46,615 nt of DNA. It comes from Prevotella sp. GTDB taxonomy: Bacteria; Bacteroidota; Bacteroidia; Bacteroidales; Bacteroidaceae. The notes under the pieces were generated by a model. It was not told the origin of the DNA, did no database searches, and saw only the letters and a list, made by a program, of their open reading frames with translations. The stretch spans positions 1-46,615 of the forward strand of contig JAFZSL010000055.1 of NCBI GenBank assembly GCA_017619375.1. The letters are read 5' to 3'. The position numbers and the translations under genes are program-made. Positions 33,096-41,872 of the stretch are shown here, in pieces (the first letter of the stretch is position 1; every line of letters starts with the position of its first letter).

Positions 33096-34636
33096 TGCTC
33101 AACAACAAACTCATAGCCAAGGTTCTCGGGTCGCTCCTCATTTTGGAGGCTGCGTTCATGCTGCTTTGCATTGTGACGGCGCTATACTACCGTAACGTCG
33201 ACTTCTGGCCTTTCTCCATCTCCTTCCTCATCACTTCGGGGGTGGGCATGGGATTGGTGCGAATAGGACGGGACGCACCCACGGTGATGACCCGCCGCGA
33301 CGCCTACACAATCGTCACCCTCACGTGGATCACCTTCAGCATCTTCGGCTCCCTTCCCTACCTTTTCGGCGGTTTCTTCGGCAGTGCCGACTTCTTGGAC
33401 ATCGAAGGGCAGCTTGCCGTCACCACGGATGCCTTTTTCGAGACGATGTCAGGTTTCACGACCACGGGAGCCTCGATGCTCAACGATGTGGAATCCCAAC
33501 TCGACACCCACCATGCCATGCTGGTATGGCGTTCGCTGTCACAGTGGATTGGCGGTTTGGGAATCGTGTTCTTCACCATCGCCATACTTCCATCAATGGT
33601 TGGCAACTCGATGAAAGTGTTCTCTGCCGAAGCGACAGGCCCCGTCCGTTCAAAGATGCATCCCCGCCTCAGTGCCACGGCCATGCGCATCTGGTGGGTG
33701 TACATCATACTTACCGTAGGTTGCGGCATCTGCTATGCATTGGCCGGCATGGACGGTTTCAGTGCCATCAACTATGCCATGACCACCACCGCCACGGGTG
33801 GCTTTTCCATCCATAACGACAGCATCGGCCATTTCCACTCCGCCGCCATAGAGTACATAGCCATCATCTTCCAGTTTCTCTCCGGCATCAATTTCTCCAT
33901 GCTCTTCATGGTGATAGCCAAGCGCAAGTTGTCCAGTTGGAAGGAGTTCAAGCGTAGTGAGAAGAACAAATGGAACGAGTTCTTCAGCAATGAAGAGACA
34001 CGTTTCTACATCGTGGTTGTCGGAATATGCACGGCATTGGTCACCATCATCCTCATGACAAGCAACGGCTACCAGACGGAGTTAGCCATCAGGAAGTCTC
34101 TTTTCCAAGTGGTGTCGATGATGACGACGACCGGCATTTTCTGCGACAATGTTGGCATGTGGCCTCACATCACATGGATCATCCTCGCCATCCTCATGTT
34201 CATCGGCGCCTGTTCCGGTTCCACCACCGGTGGTTTCAAGAGTTCCCGCGCCCTGATGATCATCAAGGTGATGCGCAATGAGTTCGTGCGCATGATGCAC
34301 CCTCGTGCCGTGTTACCGGTGAAATTGAACGGCAGAGCCATCCCCACGCAGATGGTCTACAGCCTTCTTGCGTTTTTTGCTATTTACATCCTGGCATGCC
34401 TTGGCACGGTGGCCTTGATGATGGCCATCGACATCGACATCACCAATTCCGTCATCATCTCGCTCAGTTGCATGAGCAATGTGGGCTTGCCGCTCGACGT
34501 GATGGGGCCCGACATGACTTGGAGCGCCCTTCCCCTATGGACGAAATGGGTATGCACCGTCCTCATGCTCCTTGGACGTTTGGAGATTTTCAACGTATTC
34601 ATACTTTTCACCACGCCCTATTGGAAAGACAACTGA
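33095..34636 (+). CDS. trkH: Trk potassium uptake channel subunit TrkH
   Basis: The 513-aa membrane protein forms the potassium-conducting pore. The four pore loops are visible, for example FETMSGFTTTGASML, MTTTATGGFS, MTTTGIFCDN and SLSCMSNVGLPL, and GACSGSTTGGFKSSR is also typical. The start is the ATG that shares one base with the trkA stop (TGATG), so the pair is translationally coupled. Confidence 0.95.
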   Translation: MLNNKLIAKVLGSLLILEAAFMLLCIVTALYYRNVDFWPFSISFLITSGVGMGLVRIGRDAPTVMTRRDAYTIVTLTWITFSIFGSLPYLFGGFFGSADFLDIEGQLAVTTDAFFETMSGFTTTGASMLNDVESQLDTHHAMLVWRSLSQWIGGLGIVFFTIAILPSMVGNSMKVFSAEATGPVRSKMHPRLSATAMRIWWVYIILTVGCGICYALAGMDGFSAINYAMTTTATGGFSIHNDSIGHFHSAAIEYIAIIFQFLSGINFSMLFMVIAKRKLSSWKEFKRSEKNKWNEFFSNEETRFYIVVVGICTALVTIILMTSNGYQTELAIRKSLFQVVSMMTTTGIFCDNVGMWPHITWIILAILMFIGACSGSTTGGFKSSRALMIIKVMRNEFVRMMHPRAVLPVKLNGRAIPTQMVYSLLAFFAIYILACLGTVALMMAIDIDITNSVIISLSCMSNVGLPLDVMGPDMTWSALPLWTKWVCTVLMLLGRLEIFNVFILFTTPYWKDN

Positions 34637-34711
34637 CATCATAGGATGTAAAAAACAAAAAGCCCCACGAACATTCCAACCCTAAAGAAACATCGAAAAC
34701 AGACATCAACC

Positions 34712-35668
34712 ATGTTGAAATTCAAACCAATCCTGAAATCCACCATCTGGGGTGGAGACAAGATAGTCAAATTCAAGCGGATGGATTCCCAGCAGTCCCA
34801 TGTGGGCGAGAGTTGGGAGATTTCCGGCATTCCCGGCTTTGAAAGCATCGTCAGCGAAGGCGAGCATGCCGGGTTGTCGCTCAACCAGTTGGTGTCACAG
34901 ATGGGTGATAGGCTGTTGGGTGCCGACAACCACCAGCGTTTCGGCAATGCATTCCCCCTCCTCGTCAAATTCATCGACGCCTGCGACGACCTTTCCATCC
35001 AGGTGCATCCCGACGAGGAAACCGCCCGTCGCCAAGGAAAAGGAGATGGGAAGACGGAGATGTGGTACGCACTTCAGTCCGAACCCGAAGCCTATCTTTA
35101 CAACGGGCTTCGCCAAGCCATCACCCCTGAATGCTGCAAGTCGATGGCGACCGACGGCACCATCTGCGACGCCCTGGTCCGTTACGGGGTGAGCGAGGGC
35201 GAGGTGTTCTACATCCCTGCGGGTTGCATCCATTCCATCGGCAAGGGGTGCTTCGTCGTGGAAATCCAGCAGGCCAGCGACGTCACCTATCGCCTCTTCG
35301 ACTTCATGCGTCGCGGGAAAGACGGAAAGCCCCGTGAGCTCCATCTTGACGAGGCGGCAGAAAGCATCCACTACCAATCCATGCCCGAAAACCATGTCCA
35401 TTATTCCCAAAAGAAAAACGAAGGTGTGGAACTGGTGAGATGCCCTTGGTTCACCACATCCGTCTACGACCTTGACGAACCCATGGTGATAGACTACAGC
35501 GACCTCGACAGTTTCGTCATCCTCATCGGTGTGAAAGGCAACGGCGTTGTTGTCGACGACGAAGGGCACAGCACGTCGCTATGTGCCGGTGAAGTTGTCC
35601 TGCTCCCGGCATGCACCAATGAAATCAAAGTGGAAGGAGAGGTGAGATTTTTGGAAACTTATGTGTAA
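34712..35668 (+). CDS. manA: Class I mannose-6-phosphate isomerase
   Basis: ManA interconverts mannose 6-phosphate and fructose 6-phosphate. The 318-aa zinc enzyme has the N-terminal 'KSTIWGGDKI', the metal motif FIDACDDLSIQVHPDEETA and the C-terminal VEIQQASDVTYRLFDF. Length fits the short bacterial form. It starts 75 bases after trkH with no terminator seen between them, so it may be the last gene of the dxs-trkA-trkH group. Confidence 0.93.
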   Translation: MLKFKPILKSTIWGGDKIVKFKRMDSQQSHVGESWEISGIPGFESIVSEGEHAGLSLNQLVSQMGDRLLGADNHQRFGNAFPLLVKFIDACDDLSIQVHPDEETARRQGKGDGKTEMWYALQSEPEAYLYNGLRQAITPECCKSMATDGTICDALVRYGVSEGEVFYIPAGCIHSIGKGCFVVEIQQASDVTYRLFDFMRRGKDGKPRELHLDEAAESIHYQSMPENHVHYSQKKNEGVELVRCPWFTTSVYDLDEPMVIDYSDLDSFVILIGVKGNGVVVDDEGHSTSLCAGEVVLLPACTNEIKVEGEVRFLETYV

Positions 35669-35691
35669 TCTCTATTTTTTTCAAACTTTTT

Positions 35692-35723
35692 GTTGCAAAA
35701 TACAAATTTTCATGCTATTTTTG
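35692..35723 (+). promoter_or_regulatory. Promoter of the 1633-aa protein gene
   Basis: GTTG (35692-35695), 20 bases, TATTTTTG (35716-35723). The leader is long, about 220 bases, and contains a short ORF. Confidence 0.65.
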
Positions 35724-35772
35724 CGGTAACATTGTGAAAACCCGAATCGCAATACCACAAATCAGAAATCCA

Positions 35773-35856
35773 ATGAACAAACTACTACTTCTCTTGCCCT
35801 CACCCTCCGCCGTCCACATGCACTCCCAAGACGGCACCACGCCCCAATGCCCTTGA
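35773..35856 (+). CDS. Possible leader ORF (27 aa)
   Basis: ATG at 35773 opens a frame encoding MNKLLLLLPSPSAVHMHSQD and seven more residues, ending at a TGA in the 5' leader of the large secreted protein. The opening looks like a shortened signal peptide. It may be a leader peptide, a decayed gene or chance. Confidence 0.25.
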   Translation: MNKLLLLLPSPSAVHMHSQDGTTPQCP

Positions 35857-35950
35857 GGTGAAACTTTTAGTGAGAAAAACACAAGAGACGCCATCTCGTT
35901 GAACATATCTACATTAAATACCTTAATCAACCAACCTAATTATTCACTTT

Positions 35951-38900
35951 ATGAAAAAAACTACATGGATCATCCTTGGGTTCCTACTCTCCGTCATCGG
36001 AATACAGGCCCAAGAGTTCAGCGTGACCTATGCCGTTCAGGAGGGTGACACCCATCCCTCCGGAGACGTTGTTTCCGTGGCCTCCAACGGCACGGAAGTG
36101 GCGACGCTCACCTTTGGTGAGGCAGACGGCACAGAGACATTCCAAGCAGGAGCTGCCGACAGTCATATCGACGGCTTCGTAGCCTACACTCCTGGAAACG
36201 GCGTCAACGGCAACAAGCCCGGCGGCACCTTCTACACCATCAAACCGGCATACGACGGCAAGGTGACGATAGGTGTCGTGCTCAACGCCAACAAGAATTT
36301 CTTCATCGAAGAGGACGGGACTCCCCTGGAGGCCTTCAACGGCATCACCGTGGATGAGAAATACTACGGCACTTTCGACTTCGACGTCAAGGGTGGCAGT
36401 AGTTACAAGTTCTACTGCGCTGGTTCGAAACTCGGCTTCTACGGTTTCACCTACACCGGCGTGATGGGCGGTTCGCAACCCGAGCCCATCTTCATCGAGA
36501 CCGACCTGACCAGCCAGTTCGGCTCACTCACCGAGTACACCAACTGGGTGGGAGCCAGCGGCTATGCCACTTGGGCGGCACCCCAGGTGACCACCAATGA
36601 TGGCAAGACCGTCTATATGTGCGAGAGGTATGACACCAACTGCGAAACCATCGGCGACGTGTTCTACCAGAACCTCACCGGGCTGACTCCAGGCACCTAC
36701 AAGATTGAACTTTACGGTTCGGCAGCCTTCACATTCGGGCGTGGCTTCACTTCCGAAGCCTTTGCAGAGGGTGACACTCCCGAAGACCCGATTACCGAGA
36801 ACACCGGCATCAAGCTTTATGCCCAAACCAGCGAAGGCACCGTGGCCCAGGAGATTGCCGCCTACAAGGCGACCTCGTTCTCCGAAGTGTCCACAGCCAC
36901 CCTCGATGGTGTGGTAGTGGGCGAGGACGGTGCCATGAAACTCGGCATGGACAAGTCCACGAAGTACACCAACTGGCACATCGTTCAGTTGAAGGGTGTC
37001 ACCGCAAAAGTGAATGCCTCCGAACTCTACGCCTCTTACGTAGCCCAGGCACAAGCTCTTGTCGCCGAGCCGATGAACGGTGCGGTACTCGCTCAACTGC
37101 AAGGTGCGATGGTGGATGACAGCGGCTTCACCACCGCCGAGGAATACGAGGCAGCCATCAGCAACCTCGCTTCCGCCATCCAAGTGGCCAACACTTCCAT
37201 CAATGTTTACAAGGAAGTGAAGGCAGCCCTTGACGAATACGCCGCCAAGGCAGCCAACCTCGACGCCTCCGGACAATCGGCCTACGACGTATCTGCCATC
37301 CAGAAGGCCTATGACGACCGCACGCTTGAAAACAACCTCGTCGTGGCCGACATCAAGGCAGCCTACATCGCAGCCGTGAAAGCCCAGACCACTCCAGGCT
37401 CCGACTTCACCGATGCCGGCGGCAAGTTGCAAAGTGACTGGATTGGCGCCACCGGAATCTACCAAGGTGCTTATCCCGAGCGCTTCGGCGAGGAAATGCC
37501 CGCCGACACCATCATGCACCAGACCATCAGCGGCCTGAAGGCAGGCACCTACAAGGTGGAACTCTACGCCGTGGCCAGCCAGGCTTGGAACAGTGCCGCC
37601 ATAGGCAACGACATCACCGTGGCCTACGCCAACGACGGCATCTACCCGCTTGAGGTCATCGCCCAAGTGGCTTGCGACCCCACAGCATCCGTTGCCACGA
37701 TGGAAGCCACCGTGGGCAGCGACGGCTTGCTCGACATGGGCATGCGCAACCTCACCAACGGCGGCAACTGGTTTGTCATCCAGTTGAAGTCCATCACCCT
37801 CGAGAGCCTGAAGGCAGAGGTGGGAGCGCCCCTCGTGCTCAACATCGAGAGCGGAAAGGACATCTATTCCGAAGTGACAACAGCCCTTGAAGGCAACCCC
37901 AACCCCGAGAGCATTGAGATCAACCTCGCTGCAGGCGGTGAATACACTGTCAGCGGCACCATCGAGACTGCAGCCCCGCTCTTGCTCCGTGGCGACGACA
38001 TGGCCACCATCGATGCCTCGGCGCTCACCGCTCCGATGTTTGCCCTCCGGACGACGTTGTATGACAGTTACCTCAACCCGGCCAACAACTTCTACGCCAT
38101 CGGCGACATCAAATTCATGAACATCAAGGTGAAGGGCCTCACCCAGCAATTGTTCTACGGCAACAAGATGCGGGCATACATCCCCAACTTCTCCGTGGAG
38201 AACTGCATCATCGAGGTCGCCGGCGGCAGCAAGACCACCATCGACTTCAACGGCGGCGGCGTGGTGGAGAACTTGTCCATCAGAAAGTCGACCATCTACG
38301 GCAACCCGCAGCACACAGGACAGCTCTATAGTTCACAAAGCGGCCAGAAGGTCACAGAGGTGTCAGAAGACAAGACCCAGACCATCTCCATCCTCAACTC
38401 CACCCTCTACAACCTCGCCTATGGCAAGAACGTGATGACCCACAGGCAATCCAACCAGAAGTGGCTCACTTACGAGTTGAAATACAGCATCATCCTCGAC
38501 TGCGGCAAGGAAGGACAATTCGTCAAGGGTCTCAATGGCGGCCAAGGTGGCGCAAATCCCGTTTGGAGAATAGAGGACAACGCTTTCCAGCGCATTGTTG
38601 ACGGTGTCATCACCGACATGAGCGCCAACGAATCCACTGGCGACGACGAAGAACCTGTCAACTTCAATGTTGATGGCGCCCTGGTCTTCACAGGGGACTT
38701 TGCTTCCGGTGACTTCACCCTTGGCGACTGCAAGCAAAAGGAAATGAACATCGGCGACCCACGCTGGTTGACAGGTGAAGCAAGCAGCGACATCGTGCTG
38801 ACTCTTGAAAGCGGCAAGGACATCACCACCGAACTGGCAGCAGCCCTCGCAGTCACACCGGCTCCCGAAAGCATCACCATCAACCTTGCAGCAGGCGGTG

Positions 38901-40852
38901 AATACACCGTCAGCGGAACCCTTGAGACGGCAGCTCCACTGACCATCACCGGCGACGAAGAGGACATCGCCACCATCGATGCCTCCTCACTCACCAGCCC
39001 GATGACGGCCATCAGCCTCACACCGTATGAAAGCTCTCTCGACGCCAACAACAACTTCTACAACATCGGCGATATCGAATTCAGCAACCTGAAGGTGAAA
39101 GGCCTCACCCAACCGCTCATCTACGGCAACAAGGTGCGCGCCTTCATCCCGAGGCTAAGTGTTGACAACTGCGTTATCGAGATTGCCGGAGGCAGCAAGT
39201 CGACGTTCGACTTCAACGGCGGTGGAGTTGTAGGCATTCTTGACGTGCTCAACTCCACCATCTACGCCAACCCGCAACACACAGGCCAACTCTACAGCTC
39301 ACAGAGCGGACAGAAGGCCACCGAAGTAAGTGAAGACCTAGTTCAGACCATCTCTCTGCAAAGCAGCACCTTCTACAACATCTCTTACGGAAAGAATGTG
39401 ATGACCCACCGCCAGTCCAACCAGAAATGGCTCAAATACGTGGTATCGAGCTGCCTCGTTGTCGACTGTGGCAAGGACGGACAGTTCGTCAAGGGTCTCA
39501 ACGGCGGCCAAGGCGGCGCGAATCCCATCTGGGAAATCGAATCCAACTCCTTCCAGCGCATCGTTGACGGCGTATTCACCGACATCAGCGCCAAGGAGGA
39601 AACCGGCGATGCCGACGAGCCTGTCTCCGAAAACATTGAAGGCGTAGTGGTCTTCACTGGCGACTATGCCAACGGTGACTTCACGTTGGGCTACTGCCCG
39701 CAGGACATCTACTGGGTAGGCGACCCACGCTGGTTCAGCGGTGATTTGTACTATGCTTTCGAAGCCAACGAGTGGATTGCCGGCGACCCAGGACGCATCA
39801 GTCCCGACCAGGTGAGCGTCAACGAGGAACAGAACACCATCACCGTCAGCCAAACCGGCCAGAACAACGTCAACCTGCTCTTCCGCTCTGAAAATGTATA
39901 CACAGTGCCCGCTGACTTCCGCTACTTCGTCATCAGCGCCACAGGTCTCTCCACCAACGACGGCGACAGCTACCTCTGGTGGCTGAACAACACCAACAAC
40001 GGCGGCCAGCACAAGCCCACCGCCATCTTCGAGCTTGACGGCGAGACCGTCTTCGCATGGGATGTCAACCTCCTCCCCATCGGAGGTGATTTAGGAAAGG
40101 TCACCACGGAGTTCAAGGACGATGGTGGTTGGAGCACCACGTTCGGCATGACTTTGGCCGACCCGTCGGTTCCTGCCGTCATCTCCTACATCGGCTTCAC
40201 CGACCAAATCCAGCAACCTACCGAGGAGGCAGAGTATGCATGGGACGCCAACCTGTGGGTTGCCGGCGACCCGGGCCGCATCTCACCCGACAAGGTAGTT
40301 GTTGACGAAGCAGCAAACACCATCACCGTCAGCCAGACCGGTGACAACAACGTTGCATTGCTTTACAAGACCGACAAGATTCTCTATGTGAACGACGCCA
40401 AGTACTTCGTCATCCAAGGCAAGGGTCTCTCCATCGCCGACACGAAGTCCTACCTCTGGTGGCTGAACAACACCAACAATGGCACCCAGGTAGCGCCCAA
40501 CATCGCAGTGAAGGACGCCGACGGCACCGTCACCCTCGTATGGACCATCGCCGACACCGGCCTTGGAGCCTCCTTCGAGAGCGGCAAGACCTACCTCGTA
40601 GGCACTGCCGACTGGAACACCACCTTCGGTCTCACCCTTGACGACGAGAACGTGCCGGCTGTCATCAGCTACATCGGATACGACGGCATCGACTCCGAAA
40701 TCGTGAAGCATGCCGAGGAACTCTCCGGCATCACCACCGTGCGCATGGACGTCGTCAACGGCGACATCTACGACCTCATGGGCCGCAAGGTGACCACTCC
40801 GGTGAAAGGCGGCATCTACATCCAGAATGGAAAGAAGTATGTCGTGAAGTAA
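35951..40852 (+). CDS. 1633-aa secreted multidomain protein with tandem beta-helix-like repeats
   Basis: A signal peptide (ending GIQAQ) is followed by a beta-rich domain (to about 170), a carbohydrate-binding-like sandwich (about 175-355), helical linkers of the FIVAR type (about 356-475) and a second similar sandwich (about 480-625). Residues 628-947 and 948-1267 are a tandem duplication with turns typical of right-handed beta-helix proteins (INLAAGGEYTVSG, GNPQHTGQLYSSQSGQK, FVKGLNGGQGGANP). Then come two copies of the module shared with the GH127 enzyme (1268-1425 and 1429-1583) and a tail GDIYDLMGRKVTTPVKGGIY. No catalytic residues are recognised. It may bind or present a glycan at the cell surface; DUF4957/DUF5123-like families come to mind for the helix part. 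Confidence 0.8.
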   Translation: MKKTTWIILGFLLSVIGIQAQEFSVTYAVQEGDTHPSGDVVSVASNGTEVATLTFGEADGTETFQAGAADSHIDGFVAYTPGNGVNGNKPGGTFYTIKPAYDGKVTIGVVLNANKNFFIEEDGTPLEAFNGITVDEKYYGTFDFDVKGGSSYKFYCAGSKLGFYGFTYTGVMGGSQPEPIFIETDLTSQFGSLTEYTNWVGASGYATWAAPQVTTNDGKTVYMCERYDTNCETIGDVFYQNLTGLTPGTYKIELYGSAAFTFGRGFTSEAFAEGDTPEDPITENTGIKLYAQTSEGTVAQEIAAYKATSFSEVSTATLDGVVVGEDGAMKLGMDKSTKYTNWHIVQLKGVTAKVNASELYASYVAQAQALVAEPMNGAVLAQLQGAMVDDSGFTTAEEYEAAISNLASAIQVANTSINVYKEVKAALDEYAAKAANLDASGQSAYDVSAIQKAYDDRTLENNLVVADIKAAYIAAVKAQTTPGSDFTDAGGKLQSDWIGATGIYQGAYPERFGEEMPADTIMHQTISGLKAGTYKVELYAVASQAWNSAAIGNDITVAYANDGIYPLEVIAQVACDPTASVATMEATVGSDGLLDMGMRNLTNGGNWFVIQLKSITLESLKAEVGAPLVLNIESGKDIYSEVTTALEGNPNPESIEINLAAGGEYTVSGTIETAAPLLLRGDDMATIDASALTAPMFALRTTLYDSYLNPANNFYAIGDIKFMNIKVKGLTQQLFYGNKMRAYIPNFSVENCIIEVAGGSKTTIDFNGGGVVENLSIRKSTIYGNPQHTGQLYSSQSGQKVTEVSEDKTQTISILNSTLYNLAYGKNVMTHRQSNQKWLTYELKYSIILDCGKEGQFVKGLNGGQGGANPVWRIEDNAFQRIVDGVITDMSANESTGDDEEPVNFNVDGALVFTGDFASGDFTLGDCKQKEMNIGDPRWLTGEASSDIVLTLESGKDITTELAAALAVTPAPESITINLAAGGEYTVSGTLETAAPLTITGDEEDIATIDASSLTSPMTAISLTPYESSLDANNNFYNIGDIEFSNLKVKGLTQPLIYGNKVRAFIPRLSVDNCVIEIAGGSKSTFDFNGGGVVGILDVLNSTIYANPQHTGQLYSSQSGQKATEVSEDLVQTISLQSSTFYNISYGKNVMTHRQSNQKWLKYVVSSCLVVDCGKDGQFVKGLNGGQGGANPIWEIESNSFQRIVDGVFTDISAKEETGDADEPVSENIEGVVVFTGDYANGDFTLGYCPQDIYWVGDPRWFSGDLYYAFEANEWIAGDPGRISPDQVSVNEEQNTITVSQTGQNNVNLLFRSENVYTVPADFRYFVISATGLSTNDGDSYLWWLNNTNNGGQHKPTAIFELDGETVFAWDVNLLPIGGDLGKVTTEFKDDGGWSTTFGMTLADPSVPAVISYIGFTDQIQQPTEEAEYAWDANLWVAGDPGRISPDKVVVDEAANTITVSQTGDNNVALLYKTDKILYVNDAKYFVIQGKGLSIADTKSYLWWLNNTNNGTQVAPNIAVKDADGTVTLVWTIADTGLGASFESGKTYLVGTADWNTTFGLTLDDENVPAVISYIGYDGIDSEIVKHAEELSGITTVRMDVVNGDIYDLMGRKVTTPVKGGIYIQNGKKYVVK
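37832..39751 (+). repeat. Tandem 960-bp internal duplication in the large secreted protein
   Basis: Two 320-codon units (37832-38791 and 38792-39751) lie end to end in frame. Protein identity is high over motifs such as YSSQSGQK and NVMTHRQSNQKW, but the DNA has drifted at many third positions, so the duplication is not recent. Confidence 0.85.
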
Positions 40853-40877
40853 TCCACAGGCACTCTACAAGTACATT

Positions 40878-40912
40878 GTGGGGAAATGGCAGTGCCATTT
40901 CCCCACTTTTTC
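40878..40912 (+). terminator. Terminator of the large secreted protein gene
   Basis: A 13-bp stem (gtggggaaatggc / gccatttccccac) is followed by ttttt. Confidence 0.85.
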
Positions 40913-40984
40913 ATTTTTTTCATCAAAAAACACCATTTTCTTGCATTTGTCGATGAAAAAAGCGCTGATATGCCATTTTTTTCC

Positions 40985-40992
40985 TATTTTTG
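40985..40992 (+). promoter_or_regulatory. Putative -7 element (TATTTTTG) of the ATPase-DUF4435 operon
   Basis: TATTTTTG lies 24 bases before the ATG at 41017. There is no TTTG at the right distance, only one 35 bases upstream. Confidence 0.4.
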
Positions 40993-41016
40993 CATCACAC
41001 AGAAAAACATCACGCC

Positions 41017-41838
41017 ATGCAGAAATACGCCGACTACATCGAGCAGATAGAAATCGACTCCCTATGGAGCGGCCGACGCCACATCATATGGAATCTCGAC
41101 CAACATGTCAACATCCTCAGCGGGACCAACGGACAAGGAAAGAGCACCATCATCAACAAGGTGGTCAAGGGTCTTGCCGCCGGAGGTGAATACCCCAGCC
41201 ACTTGCTCAAGGGCGTACACTTGAAAGTGTATCCCGCTGAAGCGAAATGGATCAGGTACGATGTCATCAGGTCTTTCGACCGCCCCTTGATGAATCTCGA
41301 CACCTTGGCGAAAATGGACATGAGCCTCGCCACGGAACTCGACTGGCAACTCTTCCAACTGCAAAGGAAATACCTGGACTACCAAGTGAACATCGGCAAC
41401 CGCATCATCGAGGTGCTTCAGAGCGGTGATCCTGATGCAGCACAAAAGGCGCAAGAAATCTCCGCCCCCAAGAAGCGTTTCCAAGACCTCATGGACGACC
41501 TCTTCTCAGACACGGGAAAGAAAATCGTGCGCACCGCCAATGAAATATTCTTCTCCCAAATCGGCGAGACCCTCGTCCCCTACCAACTCTCCAGTGGCGA
41601 GAAGCAGATGCTGGCCATCCTACTCACCGTCCTGATACAAGACAACAAGCCCGCCGTGCTCTTCATGGACGAACCGGAAGTCAGCCTCCACATCGAGTGG
41701 CAGAAACGTCTCATCGACATGGTGCTTGAACTGAACCCCAACGTCCAAATCATCCTCACCACCCACTCCCCGGCGGTGGTCATGAACGGATGGATTGACC
41801 ATGTGACCGAAGTTTCCGACATCACCGACAGTTTCTGA
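41017..41838 (+). CDS. ABC-type AAA ATPase (AAA15/OLD-like), partner of DUF4435 protein
   Basis: The 273-aa soluble protein has Walker A GTNGQGKST (36-44), an ABC-like signature LSSGEKQ (191-197), Walker B AVLFMDEPEVSLH (213-225) and a switch histidine in LTTHSP. This set, with the short insertion between Walker A and the signature, is that of AAA15/OLD-type ATPases such as AriA of the PARIS phage-defence system, although AriA is longer. The frame extends nine codons upstream, but MQKYADYIEQIEI is the natural start after the -7-like box. The DUF4435 gene begins 34 bases downstream, so the two are made together. Confidence 0.82.
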   Translation: MQKYADYIEQIEIDSLWSGRRHIIWNLDQHVNILSGTNGQGKSTIINKVVKGLAAGGEYPSHLLKGVHLKVYPAEAKWIRYDVIRSFDRPLMNLDTLAKMDMSLATELDWQLFQLQRKYLDYQVNIGNRIIEVLQSGDPDAAQKAQEISAPKKRFQDLMDDLFSDTGKKIVRTANEIFFSQIGETLVPYQLSSGEKQMLAILLTVLIQDNKPAVLFMDEPEVSLHIEWQKRLIDMVLELNPNVQIILTTHSPAVVMNGWIDHVTEVSDITDSF

Positions 41839-41872
41839 CCCTCATCAAGCATTCCCACGAATTCTCAGGAAA

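Noticed and set aside
36524-38314. A 596-codon open frame on the minus strand, antisense to the 1633-aa protein
   Set aside because: It mirrors a G/C-rich, repeat-containing coding region; the protein has no family features and the plus-strand frame is clearly real.
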